Positions 1 to 8,590 of a DNA stretch of 32,861 nucleotides are shown piece after piece. The notes beneath the pieces were generated by a model. It saw only the letters and a list, made by a program, of their open reading frames with translations, ran no database searches and was not told the origin of the DNA. Location: the NCBI GenBank assembly GCA_003576795.1, contig QEVN01000007.1, positions 1-32,861 of the forward strand, in the 5' to 3' direction. Position 1 is the first letter of the stretch. Every line of letters starts with the position of its first letter. The position numbers and the translations under genes were made by a program. This stretch comes from Burkholderiales bacterium. GTDB taxonomy: Bacteria > Pseudomonadota > Gammaproteobacteria > Burkholderiales > Burkholderiaceae_E.

Positions 1-1
1 C

Positions 2-565
2 GACGAAACGAAGCCACGTACGCCACGGGACGAAGCGCCCGCGCCAGCAAAGGTCGCACCGACGACCGAGCAGCCGTCGACCACGCCGATGGTCCCCTCG
101 GCCCCGGCGGCCTCCCCCACGCCGGCGCCCTCCGCCCCGCCGACGTCGTCCGCCGCGCCGACCTCCCCGGCTCCGACGACCGCTCCCGCCCAAGCGGTCC
201 CCGGTGCCGCCCCCGCAACCCCCGCAGGCGGCGCGCCGGGCCCGCTCGCCAGCGCATCGCCCGATTCCGCGCCTCGCCGCACCGCCCCCCGCGTCGACGC
301 GAGCTGGCGCGGCAACACGCCGCCGCCCTACCCGGGCGCCGCGCGCCGGATGGGCGACCAGGGCGAGGTGCGGCTGGACGTGCACGTCGGCGCCGACGGC
401 ACGGTTCTCGACGTCCGCCTGCGACAATCCAGCGGCTCGCCGCTGCTCGATCGCACGGCGATCGAAACCGTGAGGCGATGGCGCTTCGATCCCGCCACGG
501 TCGACGGCCGCCCGGTCGCGGCGTGGTATCACGACTGGCGATGGGTATTCCGGCTCGACGGCTGA
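2..565 (+). CDS. tonB: Energy transducer TonB, 5' partial
   Basis: The reading frame is open to the left edge, so the start codon and N-terminal membrane anchor lie outside the window; the first in-window ATG (89) falls inside the proline/alanine-rich periplasmic linker and is not a plausible start. After about 95 residues of Pro/Ala/Thr-rich linker comes a typical TonB C-terminal domain: a PPPYP motif, then the beta-strand segment GEVRLDVHVGADGTV and the terminal RRWRFDPATVDG region. TonB spans the periplasm and transmits proton-motive force from ExbB-ExbD to outer-membrane receptors. The gene ends 10 nt before exbB, so they form one operon; a TonB-dependent vitamin B12 receptor is encoded at 6335-8281. 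The C-terminal domain is clear; only the size of the missing part is unknown. Confidence 0.93.
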   Translation, partial: DETKPRTPRDEAPAPAKVAPTTEQPSTTPMVPSAPAASPTPAPSAPPTSSAAPTSPAPTTAPAQAVPGAAPATPAGGAPGPLASASPDSAPRRTAPRVDASWRGNTPPPYPGAARRMGDQGEVRLDVHVGADGTVLDVRLRQSSGSPLLDRTAIETVRRWRFDPATVDGRPVAAWYHDWRWVFRLDG

Positions 566-575
566 AGGAACGCGA

Positions 576-1313
576 ATGCAGGCACAGGAACTCGGTCTGA
601 TGCACTTCTGGCAGGCGGGCGATGCGATCACGCATTCGGTCGCCTGGCTGCTGCTGGCGATGTCGATCGTCAGCTGGTACTTCATCCTGTCGAAGGCGTG
701 GAGCACCTGGCGCATGCGACGCGGCGCGCACGCGGCGCTCGAGCAGTTCTGGAACGCGCGCACGATGGACGAGGCGCTCGCCACGCTCGAGAGCGCGGAC
801 CGCGAACGCGTGTTCGTTCCGCTCGCGCGGAAGGCGCGCGCCGCCGCGGCGATGCAGCCCGACGATTCGCTCGCCGGGTCGGTCGATCGCGACGAGATCG
901 TCACGCGCGTGCTGCGCAGGGAGATCACGCAGGTCTCGGCCCGCCTGGAAAGCGGGCTCGCGCTGCTCGCCTCGGTGGGCAGCACCGCGCCCTTCGTCGG
1001 ATTGTTCGGCACGGTCTGGGGCATCTACCACGCGCTGCTGAGCATCGCATCGAGCGGACAGGTGATGATCGACCGCGTAGCGGGTCCGGTCGGCGAAGCG
1101 CTGGTGATGACGGCGGCGGGCCTGGCGGTGGCGATCCCCGCGGTGCTCGCCTACAACGCCTTCGTGCGCGCCAATCGCGTCGTGCTCGCCGAGCTGGACG
1201 GCTTCGCGCACGACCTGCTCGCGCTCGTCACGACCGGCCATCGGCTGCGCGAGCAGCGCGATGCGCTGCGCAGCGGCCCGGCACCGCTCGCCGTCGGACC
1301 GGTCGTGCGCTGA
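576..1313 (+). CDS. exbB: MotA/TolQ/ExbB proton channel protein
   Basis: Inner-membrane channel subunit of the TonB energising complex, 245 aa, the usual ExbB/TolQ size. One hydrophobic segment lies near residues 18-40 and two more at about 128-150 and 168-195. The family hallmark ASVGSTAPFVGLFGTVWGI is present at the second membrane helix, with the conserved GEALVMTAAGLAVAIPAVL helix after it. The ATG follows an AAGGAA ribosome-binding site in the short gap after tonB, and exbD follows 28 nt downstream. The position between tonB and exbD, rather than with tolA/tolB/pal, favours ExbB over TolQ. The large charged cytoplasmic loop between helices 1 and 2 is as expected. Confidence 0.94.
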   Translation: MQAQELGLMHFWQAGDAITHSVAWLLLAMSIVSWYFILSKAWSTWRMRRGAHAALEQFWNARTMDEALATLESADRERVFVPLARKARAAAAMQPDDSLAGSVDRDEIVTRVLRREITQVSARLESGLALLASVGSTAPFVGLFGTVWGIYHALLSIASSGQVMIDRVAGPVGEALVMTAAGLAVAIPAVLAYNAFVRANRVVLAELDGFAHDLLALVTTGHRLREQRDALRSGPAPLAVGPVVR

Positions 1314-1341
1314 TCCGTCGGCGAAGCGAGGAAACGCAGCC

Positions 1342-1785
1342 ATGTCCTTCGGCGGATTCGACCCGGGCAGCCAGCCGCAGCCGATGGCGGAGATCAACAC
1401 CACGCCGCTGGTCGACGTGATGCTGGTGCTGCTCGTCGTCTTCATCATCACCGCGCCGCTGCTCACGCATGCATTGCGCGTCGACCTGCCCGACGTGCAG
1501 GCGCCGGTGACGGCCGAGAAGCCGGAGACGATCCGCGTGTCGATCGACGCGGCGGGCGTCGTCCACTGGAACGACGAGCCGCTGGACAGCCTCGCCGCGC
1601 TCGATGCGCGGCTCGCGCAGGCCGCGTCGTCGAAACCGCAGCCCGAACTGCACCTGCGCGCGGAGCGCTCGACGCGCTACGAGCGCATCGCCGACGTGAT
1701 CTCGAGCGCGCAGCGCGCCGGAATCGAACGCATCGGTTTCGTCACCGATCCGCGCAGCTCGTCGCAGCCGACGGAGCCGCGCTGA
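1342..1785 (+). CDS. exbD: Biopolymer transport protein ExbD
   Basis: 147-aa ExbD/TolR family subunit with one N-terminal membrane helix and a periplasmic domain. The start is ATG 1342, preceded by GAGGAAA at good spacing; an in-frame ATG at 1261 lies inside exbB and is not used. The motif MAEINTTPLVDVMLVLLVVF holds the conserved NTTPLVD and the membrane aspartate needed for proton coupling, just before the helix. The periplasmic part (about residues 45-135) ends with a typical RYERIADVISSAQRAGI helix. It is the last gene of the tonB-exbB-exbD operon; the next gene is convergent on the opposite strand, 93 nt away. Confidence 0.94.
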   Translation: MSFGGFDPGSQPQPMAEINTTPLVDVMLVLLVVFIITAPLLTHALRVDLPDVQAPVTAEKPETIRVSIDAAGVVHWNDEPLDSLAALDARLAQAASSKPQPELHLRAERSTRYERIADVISSAQRAGIERIGFVTDPRSSSQPTEPR

Positions 1786-1878
1786 ACGAAGACGCGAGGC
1801 AACGCCGCGGCGCGCGGCGGCTGCCACGCGCCGGCATCGCTGCTCCGGGCGCCGCTGCCTTCCCGTGCACGCGCACGC

Positions 1879-3213
1879 CTACAGCGTGAAGCGCAACGCC
1901 TCGACGAGCGCCGCCGGCGCGCGCACGCCGCCGGGCTCGCGCCCGTCCCAGGTCTGGACCTCGGGAATCGTCTCGACGCGCGCGCCGAGTCCGAGCAGGC
2001 CCTCGCCGAACAGCCGATAGAGGCCGTCGTCGAAACGCATCGGCGCGACCGGCGCAACGGCCGCGCCGTTCTCCACCCACAGCGTCGCGAAGCGCGTCAT
2101 TCCGGTGGCGCGACACGCCTGTCGATCGGACCAGTTCAGGTACCACAGGTTCGAAATCGCGATGCCGGTGCCCAGCGCATCGAGCAGCGCGCTCTCGTCC
2201 AGTTGCCCCGCGCCGACGCAGGGCGCGCTCGGCCGCTCGTCGTCGTCGGCGCCGTTGCCGCCCACGCCGAACTCGAGCGCGCTGCGCGGCGACACGAGGC
2301 GCTGGCCCGGCCGCCCGTCTTCGACGAGAACGCTGCGGGTCGGGCGAACGAAACCCTCCGGCTGGAAGCGCGGCACGTCGAGCGCCTCGAGGTCGTCGAC
2401 GATCGAGAACGACGGACCGAAGCGCATTTCGCCGCGCTGCGCGCGAACGAGCGGCGACTGTCCGCTGCGAAACGCCCGCTCCGAGAAGCCGCCCCAGCCG
2501 AGCAGCGAGACCAGGTCGGCAAGCGCCGCCGGAGCGAGCAGCGCGCGATACGCGCCGGGCTCCAGGCGCCGGGCCGGACGCGCGAGGATTCGCGCCTGCT
2601 CGTGCGCGGCGTGGAGCGCCGAGCGCAATGCAGCGGCGTCCCAGCGCGGCGCGCTCCACGCATGCTTGCTCGCCTGCCCCGCGGCGCAGTGGATCGAGAA
2701 GTCGAAGCTCGCCGACGTCGCTTCGTGATAGTGGCGATGCCCGAGATTGCTGGCGAGCGCGCGAACGACGGCGCCGCCGGCGTACAGGCCCACGAGATCC
2801 GCGTCGCCGGCGCCGTCGACGATCGCGGCGAGAACCTCGTCGGGTGTCGCCGCATCCGCCCGCGCGACGTGCTCGCTGCGGCCGGGCTCCTGCTCGAAGC
2901 ACGCGTAGGGATCGACCGGCAGCGGCTCGATCGCGCGGCGCAAGGCCGCCAGCGCCTCGCGCACGCGCGCCGCCGTGCCGCGCGGCGCGGCGAGCGTGCA
3001 GCGGATCTGCGCCTGGCGCCCGCCGCGAAACATCCGGATCGCCAGCACCGAGCGCTCGACGCTTCCCGCCTGTCGCACGCGCGCCGCGTTCACGCGCACG
3101 AAATCGCTGCGCTCGGCGCGCAGCCAGGCGAACACGGCTTCGCCGGGGCGCGCGTACCGATCGACCGCCGCGCCAGCCGCGTCGAACAGCGCGACGAAAT
3201 CGCCGCTGCTCAC
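1879..3213 (-). CDS. TldE/PmbA-like protein (TldD/PmbA family, non-catalytic partner)
   Basis: 444-aa member of the TldD/PmbA (U62) family. TldD and TldE (PmbA) form a heterodimeric zinc protease that degrades or matures peptides in the cytoplasm; the TldE subunit lacks the metal site. No HExxxH motif is visible here, which fits the TldE role. Recognisable parts are an N-terminal domain (about 1-200) and a C-terminal barrel with SALEFGVGGNGAD near the middle and GTGIAISNLWYLNWSD followed by RATGMTRFATLWVENG. The proposed start is GTG 3213, which overlaps the TGA of the upstream TldD-like gene (GTGA). Sequence and length differ from canonical PmbA, so I leave the symbol empty. The assignment to the family is good; substrate unknown. 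Confidence 0.83.
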   Translation of the reverse strand: MSSGDFVALFDAAGAAVDRYARPGEAVFAWLRAERSDFVRVNAARVRQAGSVERSVLAIRMFRGGRQAQIRCTLAAPRGTAARVREALAALRRAIEPLPVDPYACFEQEPGRSEHVARADAATPDEVLAAIVDGAGDADLVGLYAGGAVVRALASNLGHRHYHEATSASFDFSIHCAAGQASKHAWSAPRWDAAALRSALHAAHEQARILARPARRLEPGAYRALLAPAALADLVSLLGWGGFSERAFRSGQSPLVRAQRGEMRFGPSFSIVDDLEALDVPRFQPEGFVRPTRSVLVEDGRPGQRLVSPRSALEFGVGGNGADDDERPSAPCVGAGQLDESALLDALGTGIAISNLWYLNWSDRQACRATGMTRFATLWVENGAAVAPVAPMRFDDGLYRLFGEGLLGLGARVETIPEVQTWDGREPGGVRAPAALVEALRFTL

Positions 3214-4697
3214 GCCTCGCCTCCGAACACGTCGACGTCGCGGAACAGGCACGCCGGCGAAGCGTGGCCGACGCGGACGATCTGCCCGGGCTCGCCCTTG
3301 CCGCAGAACGGCGTGCCGAGCACCTGCATCGTCTCGCGCGCGCCGACGGCCGCGAGGCTGCGCCAGAAGGTCGCCGAGACGCCGCGATAATTCGGATTGC
3401 GCACGACCTGCGTCAGGCGGCCGTTCTCGATCAGCCTGCCCCATTCGCAGCCGAACTGGAACTTGTTGCGCGCGTCGTCGATCGACCACGAGGCGTTGGT
3501 GCGCATCCAGATGCCGCGCTCGGTGCGGGCGACCATCGATTCGAAGCTCGCATCGCCCGGTTCGACGTTCAGATTGGCCATCCGGTCGATCGGCGCGCGG
3601 TGCCAGCCGCTGGCGCGTGCGCTTGCCGCGCCCTGCACCGCGAAGCCGCGCGCACGGGCTCGCGCGCGCGACAGCGCGCCGCCCAGCGCGCGCTGCAGGA
3701 TGCCGTTCTCGATCAGCATCACGCGATGCGCGGCTTCGCCGTCGTCGTCGGTCGCGTAGCTGGCGAACTGGCCGACGACGCCCGGATCGAAGCTCACGTT
3801 CAGCAGCGGCGAGCCGTAGCGATAGCTGCCGAACATCTGCGGCGTCACGAAGCTCGTTCCGGCGAAGTTGCGCTCGTCGCCGAGGATGCGGTCCAGCTCG
3901 AGCGGATGGCCGATCGACTCGTGGATCTGCAGCATCATCTGGTCCGGCGACAGCAGCAGGTCGCGCACGCCGCTCGGACAGTTCGGCGCGTGCAGCAGCT
4001 CGATCGCCTCGTCCGCTACGCCTGCGCCGCCGCCGACGAATCCCGAATCGCGCAGCGCCTCCCCGCCCCCCTGCCGGCAGAAGCCGTTGTACTGACCGGC
4101 GAGCGTTCGCGTCTGCGCGCGCCCGTCCTGCGCCGCCGTCGCCTCGAGGTTCGGCACGACGTAGCGCATCGTCTGCCGCGACACGGCTGCGCCGTCGATC
4201 CACAGGCTCTGCGACACGACGCTCGCATCGAGGCTCGCCGCCCAATGCACGATCCGCGCATCGCGTCGCATCGCGTCGGCCTCCTCGTGCAGCAACGCAA
4301 TGAGCGCGTCGCGCTGCGCGAGCGGCTCCCCGTTCGGGCTCTCGTAGCGCAGGCACGGCTCGCCCGCTTCGGCAACGCCGGGCCAGGCGTCGCCTGCCAG
4401 CGACAGTCCGCGGTCCTTCGCCGCACGCGCCCACTGCGCGGCGCGCTCGGCCGCTTCGCGCAATCCGCGCGCCGAAAGGTCGGCGGTGGCGCAATAGCCG
4501 ACCTCGCCGTCGATCCGCACGGTGAGCATCGCACCGCGATCGGTGGCGAGCGCCGGAGGCTGCAGCACGCCGCGCACGACGGCGAGCGACTCGCTGCTCG
4601 CCTCGACGACGCGCAGCGAGACGCGGGCGCCCGGCTGCGGCGGGCGCGGAAACGGGATCCGGTCCTGCGAAGGGGAAACGCTCAGCTTTCGAGCCAA
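3210..4697 (-). CDS. TldD-like zinc metallopeptidase
   Basis: Catalytic partner of the gene just downstream. The zinc-binding HExxxH motif is seen as HESIGHPLELDR, and near the C-terminus FCGKGEPGQ supplies the cysteine expected as a further zinc ligand in TldD. The N-terminal half carries the family segment LTVRIDGEVGYCATADLS. About 495 aa if translation begins at TTG 4697, which lies inside the end of the ParA gene (16-nt overlap). No ATG or GTG occurs upstream of the conserved ARVSLRVVEASSESLAV segment without entering deep into parA, hence the TTG choice; a GGGAG lies about 11 nt before it. The start is uncertain, the body of the gene is not. The sequence is diverged from canonical TldD. 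Confidence 0.84.
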   Translation of the reverse strand: MARKLSVSPSQDRIPFPRPPQPGARVSLRVVEASSESLAVVRGVLQPPALATDRGAMLTVRIDGEVGYCATADLSARGLREAAERAAQWARAAKDRGLSLAGDAWPGVAEAGEPCLRYESPNGEPLAQRDALIALLHEEADAMRRDARIVHWAASLDASVVSQSLWIDGAAVSRQTMRYVVPNLEATAAQDGRAQTRTLAGQYNGFCRQGGGEALRDSGFVGGGAGVADEAIELLHAPNCPSGVRDLLLSPDQMMLQIHESIGHPLELDRILGDERNFAGTSFVTPQMFGSYRYGSPLLNVSFDPGVVGQFASYATDDDGEAAHRVMLIENGILQRALGGALSRARARARGFAVQGAASARASGWHRAPIDRMANLNVEPGDASFESMVARTERGIWMRTNASWSIDDARNKFQFGCEWGRLIENGRLTQVVRNPNYRGVSATFWRSLAAVGARETMQVLGTPFCGKGEPGQIVRVGHASPACLFRDVDVFGGEA

Positions 4698-5305
4698 TGC
4701 AGCAGGGGCTCCCAGGTGGCGCGATCGCGCTCGACGCGCTGCGGAGCCACGTCGAACAGCGTGAGCCCGTGCGCCGCCAGGTGCACGTAGTTCTGCGTAT
4801 CGCGCAGATAGCCCGAAACCGGCAGGCCGAGTCCGGCGACGAAACGGGCGAGCTGATCGGCGGCGCGCGTGCGCGGATCGACCCGCATGCCGACCAGGCT
4901 CACCGTCTCCTCGAAACGGCGCGTCTTGGGGAAGCCCGCGCGCAGGTCGGCGAGGAAGCGGCTGGTGGCGATCGCATCGAACATCGAAGGCTGCAGCGGG
5001 ACGATGATGCGATCGGCCACGCGCACGACGTCGGCGAGGCGGCGCCCGTCGATCTGCGCGGGCGTATCGAGCACGACGTGCGTGACGCCGCGCGGCGGGC
5101 GCGCCACGCCGTCGTCGACCTCCCAGGTACCGATCGCCGCCGCCTGCGCCGGACGCAGCTGCAGCCAGTGGCGCGCGGACTGCTGCGTGTCGAAGTCGCC
5201 CAGCATGGTCGGGCGAGCGTTGGATGCGAAATAGCCGGCCAGGTTCGTGGCGAGCGTCGTCTTTCCGACGCCTCCCTTCGGATTGACGACGGCAACGACG
5301 GGCAT
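4682..5305 (-). CDS. ParA/MinD-like P-loop ATPase (orphan)
   Basis: 207-aa ATPase of the ParA/Soj family. The deviant Walker A motif is VNPKGGVGKTTLATNLAGYF at residues 7-26, followed by the Walker A' segment GDFDTQQSA and the Walker B-like THVVLDTPAQ. No parB or centromere-like repeat lies nearby, so a plasmid-partition role is not supported; such orphans often position protein complexes. ATG 5305 is chosen because AGGAGG sits 7 nt upstream; the longer ORF start gives a basic N-terminus without family support. It lies 63 nt after btuF and overlaps the TldD-like gene downstream, so it may be co-transcribed with both. A second, different ParA orphan is encoded at 19263-20078. Confidence 0.85.
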   Translation of the reverse strand: MPVVAVVNPKGGVGKTTLATNLAGYFASNARPTMLGDFDTQQSARHWLQLRPAQAAAIGTWEVDDGVARPPRGVTHVVLDTPAQIDGRRLADVVRVADRIIVPLQPSMFDAIATSRFLADLRAGFPKTRRFEETVSLVGMRVDPRTRAADQLARFVAGLGLPVSGYLRDTQNYVHLAAHGLTLFDVAPQRVERDRATWEPLLHWLES

Positions 5306-5368
5306 GCGCGAGCCTCCTTGCGTGTTGTTCGTGCGGCGCGCGAAGCGCCGGGGCGATGGTAGCAAAGG

Positions 5369-6319
5369 CTATCGAGGCGCGGACCGGCGCACCGCGTCGA
5401 TCTCGGCACACAGGCCTTCGAGCGCGTCGATCGAACGCGGGCCGGGCCGCTCGAAGGTCGACGCGTCGAAGGCGACGAAGTGCGCGGGCCCCTGCGGAGC
5501 GAGCAGCCCGTAGCCGATCCAGCGCCGGGGCGAAGGCGAGGGGTCGGTGGCGACGATCAGGTCGGGATGGCGCGCGAGCACCGCCTCGGCATCGGGCTGC
5601 GGCGCGGCGACATTCACGTCGCCGAACACGTTGACGCCGCCGCAGCTGCGCACCGCATCGCCGATCGGGCCCGCGTCGGAGACGGTGATCAGCGGCGACG
5701 ACCAGATCTGCACGAACACGCGCACCGGACGAAGCCGCGCATAGCGCGCGCGGATCGCGTCGAGTCGCGCGGCGAACGCGTCGGCCAGCGCGGCGCCGAC
5801 CGACGGATCGGGCGCGAGAAGCGCGAAGCGGCGCAGCGTCGAAGCGATGTCGTCGAGCGTGCGCGGCTGCGAGACGAACACGGCGATGCCGAGCGATTCG
5901 AGCCTCTCGAGTTGCGCGCGCGAAACGCCCGGCCCCCACCCGACGACCAGGTCGGGGGAGAGCGCGAGAAGCGCTTCGACATCGGGCCCGGGAAACGACG
6001 AAAGCTTCGGTAGCGCGCGTGCGGCGGCCGGTTCGTCGCTGTTGCGATCGACGGCAACGACGCGCGGCCCGGCGCCGACCGCGAACAGCAGCTCGGTGGC
6101 GTGCGGCGCGAGCGAGACGATGCGTCGCGGCGGACCCTGCAGCTCGATCGTGCGTCCCGCGTCGTCGAGAAGGCGCACGGAAGGGACGGGAAGCGATGAA
6201 GGCGGCGACGAGTCCCCGCCCCCCCGTGCCTGCGGCGATGCAACGGCGAGCATTGCCGCGAGCGCAATGGCCAGCGCAGCCGCCAGCGCTGCGCAGAACG
6301 ATGCGGCGAAGACGCGCAT
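5369..6319 (-). CDS. btuF: Cobalamin-binding periplasmic protein, BtuF-like
   Basis: About 316-aa substrate-binding protein of the BtuF/FhuD class. Residues 1-30 form a signal peptide (hydrophobic alanine-rich core). The mature part begins with PPRRIVSLAPHATELLFAVG, the classical BtuF opening, followed by the DVEALLALSPDLVVGWGPG segment and the second-lobe segment IWSSPLITVSDAGPIGDAVRSCGGVNVFGD. ATG 6319 is chosen; an adjacent GTG at 6322 is also possible. It starts only 15 nt after the btuB stop, so it sits behind the same B12 riboswitch. No BtuC permease or BtuD ATPase gene follows, so the inner-membrane transporter must be encoded elsewhere. B12 as ligand is inferred from btuB and the riboswitch. 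Confidence 0.88.
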   Translation of the reverse strand: MRVFAASFCAALAAALAIALAAMLAVASPQARGGGDSSPPSSLPVPSVRLLDDAGRTIELQGPPRRIVSLAPHATELLFAVGAGPRVVAVDRNSDEPAAARALPKLSSFPGPDVEALLALSPDLVVGWGPGVSRAQLERLESLGIAVFVSQPRTLDDIASTLRRFALLAPDPSVGAALADAFAARLDAIRARYARLRPVRVFVQIWSSPLITVSDAGPIGDAVRSCGGVNVFGDVNVAAPQPDAEAVLARHPDLIVATDPSPSPRRWIGYGLLAPQGPAHFVAFDASTFERPGPRSIDALEGLCAEIDAVRRSAPR

Positions 6320-6334
6320 CACCGCGTTCGTGCG

Positions 6335-8281
6335 TCAGAAGTTGTAACGCAGGTCGACGAAGAACGATCGCCCGTCCGCGGGATAGTAGGAGCCGTAGTA
6401 GCCGAACGGGGAGTATTTCCGGTCCGTCAGATTGAGCACGCGGGCGCGTACGGTCCAGTCCGAGTGCTGCCAGCTCGCCACGAAATCGGCCACCGTATAG
6501 GAAGCGAGTTTTTCGCCGCTGTTCGCCGTATCGCCGCCGAAATAGCGTTCGCCCACGTGATTGGCCATCAACGACAGGGCGACGGCGGGGATGGGCCTGA
6601 AACTGACGCCGGCGTCGATCTTCACCGCGGGTACCAACGGTATCTTCTTGCCGTTGTCCACGCCTTCGCGGAACTCGGCTCTCTGCAGGTCGATGCCTCC
6701 CACCAGCTGCCACTGCGGATCGATGCGGTAGCGCCCGCTGACCTCGATTCCCCGATGCCGGGTCCTCGACAGGTTCTCGTTCTCGAAGGTCGCGCCGTTC
6801 CAGGCGATCTCGTCCTTCATCTCGAGGTCGTATATCGCGGCTTTCAGCGAGTACGAAGCGCCGCTCACGTCGACGCCCACGTCCAGGAAAGTTCCCCTCT
6901 CGGGGCGAACGGGCCGGCTGACGAATCCCGAGAACGTCGTCAGTTCGTCCAGATTCGGATTCCGGAAAGTGGTTCCGGCTCTGGCAAAGACCCGCGTCGC
7001 GGCGGAGAGCCGGTAGCTCAGGCCGAGTTCTCCGATGGTCCGGTCATGATCGTTCGACAGGCGCAGTCCGGAGGAATCGGAGGCCGACTGGTCGATCTTC
7101 TGGTAGCGCGCACCGGCGGTGAACACCAGCGCGGACGTCAGGTCGGTCTGGTTCTGCAGATAGAGCGCGCGACTCGATTGATCGATCCGGACGGACTTGC
7201 TCACGGGGCCATGGTCGCTGCCCGACTTGTCGGCCGTCAGCCTGCCGTCGTAGTAATCGACGCCGATCGTCGTCCTGGAAGACAGGGAACCGAGTCCGTG
7301 CTTCCACTGGAATCGGGGCGTGAACGAAAGAACGTCGGTGCTGCGCACTTCGAAGCAGGTGTCCCAGACGCAATAGTTCGAGGTATAGACGGTGCTCTCC
7401 GAATCGGAGTACCCGATTTCCGCGGCGAACTTCAGTGCATCGGTGATCTGGAATTCGAGTCCGGGCCTCAGGAACGCGTTGTTTCTCCGGCTGTAGCTAT
7501 CGGAGGTTTCGGCCTGCCTGGGATTGCTCCGGAACTGGCTCTTCGTCAGTGAACCCGGCAGGCCGAAGTCCAGGTTCGACCAGCCGAGGTCGACGAAAAC
7601 TTCTCCCTTGTCGAAACCGACACCGAGGCGGCCGCCGACGTTCTCGCGCTTCTGTTCATTGTTGTTGCGCCAACCGTCGGTGTCCTGACGGTCGAGCGAC
7701 AGATTCACGTCGACGGCATCGAATCGACTGGAAAAGCCGGCCGAGAGCTGCCTGCTGTTCCGGCTGCCCGCTCCGACGACGGCGTGCACGCCATCCGGCC
7801 TGCGGGCGGTGACGATGTTGATCACACCGCCGACCGCATTGTCGCCGTACAGGACGCTGCCGCTGCCATTGAGGATCTCGACGCGCTCGATGCTGTCGAG
7901 CGGCACGAGTCCCCAGTCGACGTTGATGCTGTCCAGGGAATTGAGACGTTGCCCGTTCAACAGAACCAGCGTGCGCGAGGAAGCGCCTTCGCCGAAACCC
8001 CGCATGTCGATCGAAGTGTCCGCCCCGATCGACCCGTAGAGCGGCATGACGTTCAGCCCGGCCTGGTACTTCAATACATCGGGCAGGGTCCGTGCGCCCG
8101 ACGACCGGATCTCCTCGCGCGAAATGACCGTCACGCTCGCGGCGGACGAGTAAGCCGTTTCATCGAAGCGGGTGGCCGTGACGACGACGTCGTCGAGTCG
8201 AGCCGCCGGCTGCGCACCGGCGGCCGACGCAACGAGGAAAGCCGGCAGCAACGCGGCCAGCGGCTTTGGATGTATAGCCAT
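6335..8281 (-). CDS. btuB: TonB-dependent vitamin B12 outer-membrane receptor
   Basis: 648-aa TonB-dependent receptor. After a signal peptide ending near AAGAQ comes a TonB box in LDDVVVTATR, then the plug domain (SIERVEILNGSGSVLYGDNA and VGGVINIVTARR) and a beta-barrel ending in the typical aromatic C-terminus VDLRYNF. ATG 8281 is preceded by GAGGGG, and the protein then begins with a good signal peptide; the longer reading frame upstream runs into the riboswitch and is not coding. Import across the outer membrane depends on TonB-ExbB-ExbD, encoded at 2-1785. Assignment to cobalamin rather than a siderophore rests on the B12 riboswitch immediately upstream and on btuF downstream. Confidence 0.93.
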   Translation of the reverse strand: MAIHPKPLAALLPAFLVASAAGAQPAARLDDVVVTATRFDETAYSSAASVTVISREEIRSSGARTLPDVLKYQAGLNVMPLYGSIGADTSIDMRGFGEGASSRTLVLLNGQRLNSLDSINVDWGLVPLDSIERVEILNGSGSVLYGDNAVGGVINIVTARRPDGVHAVVGAGSRNSRQLSAGFSSRFDAVDVNLSLDRQDTDGWRNNNEQKRENVGGRLGVGFDKGEVFVDLGWSNLDFGLPGSLTKSQFRSNPRQAETSDSYSRRNNAFLRPGLEFQITDALKFAAEIGYSDSESTVYTSNYCVWDTCFEVRSTDVLSFTPRFQWKHGLGSLSSRTTIGVDYYDGRLTADKSGSDHGPVSKSVRIDQSSRALYLQNQTDLTSALVFTAGARYQKIDQSASDSSGLRLSNDHDRTIGELGLSYRLSAATRVFARAGTTFRNPNLDELTTFSGFVSRPVRPERGTFLDVGVDVSGASYSLKAAIYDLEMKDEIAWNGATFENENLSRTRHRGIEVSGRYRIDPQWQLVGGIDLQRAEFREGVDNGKKIPLVPAVKIDAGVSFRPIPAVALSLMANHVGERYFGGDTANSGEKLASYTVADFVASWQHSDWTVRARVLNLTDRKYSPFGYYGSYYPADGRSFFVDLRYNF

Positions 8282-8397
8282 GATTCCCCTCGCCGGCAGG
8301 CGTCCCCGCATGCCGGAATGCGCTGAAATGGAAACGCACGGGAGGAACTTTCGGGTCGATACGACCAGCGCCACCACCCCGTAGCACTTCTGCTCGA

Positions 8398-8580
8398 TGC
8401 CACAGGCCGGTCTCCGGGCTCGCAAGTCTTGACGCGCCGCCTTCCCAGGTGATGAACCCAGTGGCGTGGTGGCGCGCCCGCACTCGCTTACCGTTGCGGG
8501 GGCAGCAGCGGGATTGCCTCCTTGCGAGGCGCACCGCTTTCCCGTTTAACGGCGACTGGAGAAGCCAGTCGCCACACCGA
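8398..8580 (-). promoter_or_regulatory. Cobalamin (B12) riboswitch upstream of btuB
   Basis: Read on the minus strand, the btuB leader contains the conserved cobalamin aptamer blocks in order: AAACGGGAAAGCGGTGC, GCTGCCCCCGCAACGGTAAG, GCCACTGGG, CCTGGGAAGGCGG and the B12 box AGCCCGGAGACCGGCCTGTG (8420-8401). A perfect 9-bp hairpin at 8551-8573 (GGCGACTGG, 5-nt loop, CCAGTCGCC) lies at the 5' side and probably belongs to the aptamer. About 115 nt separate the B12 box from the btuB ATG and hold the expression platform; no terminator with a U-run is visible there, so control of translation start is more likely. Exact boundaries are approximate. Adenosylcobalamin binding should lower expression of btuB-btuF. 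This explains most of the 362-nt gap between dsbD and btuB. Confidence 0.95.
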
Positions 8581-8590
8581 TGACAGCGCG

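Noticed and set aside
2628..4790. 720-codon open frame on the plus strand opposite the tldD/tldE genes
   Set aside because: It is arginine-rich, has no recognisable domain and is fully antisense to well-supported genes; such frames are common at this GC content.
8551..8573. Perfect hairpin as an intrinsic terminator of dsbD
   Set aside because: It has no T-run in the minus direction and adjoins the conserved riboswitch core, where it fits as an aptamer stem.
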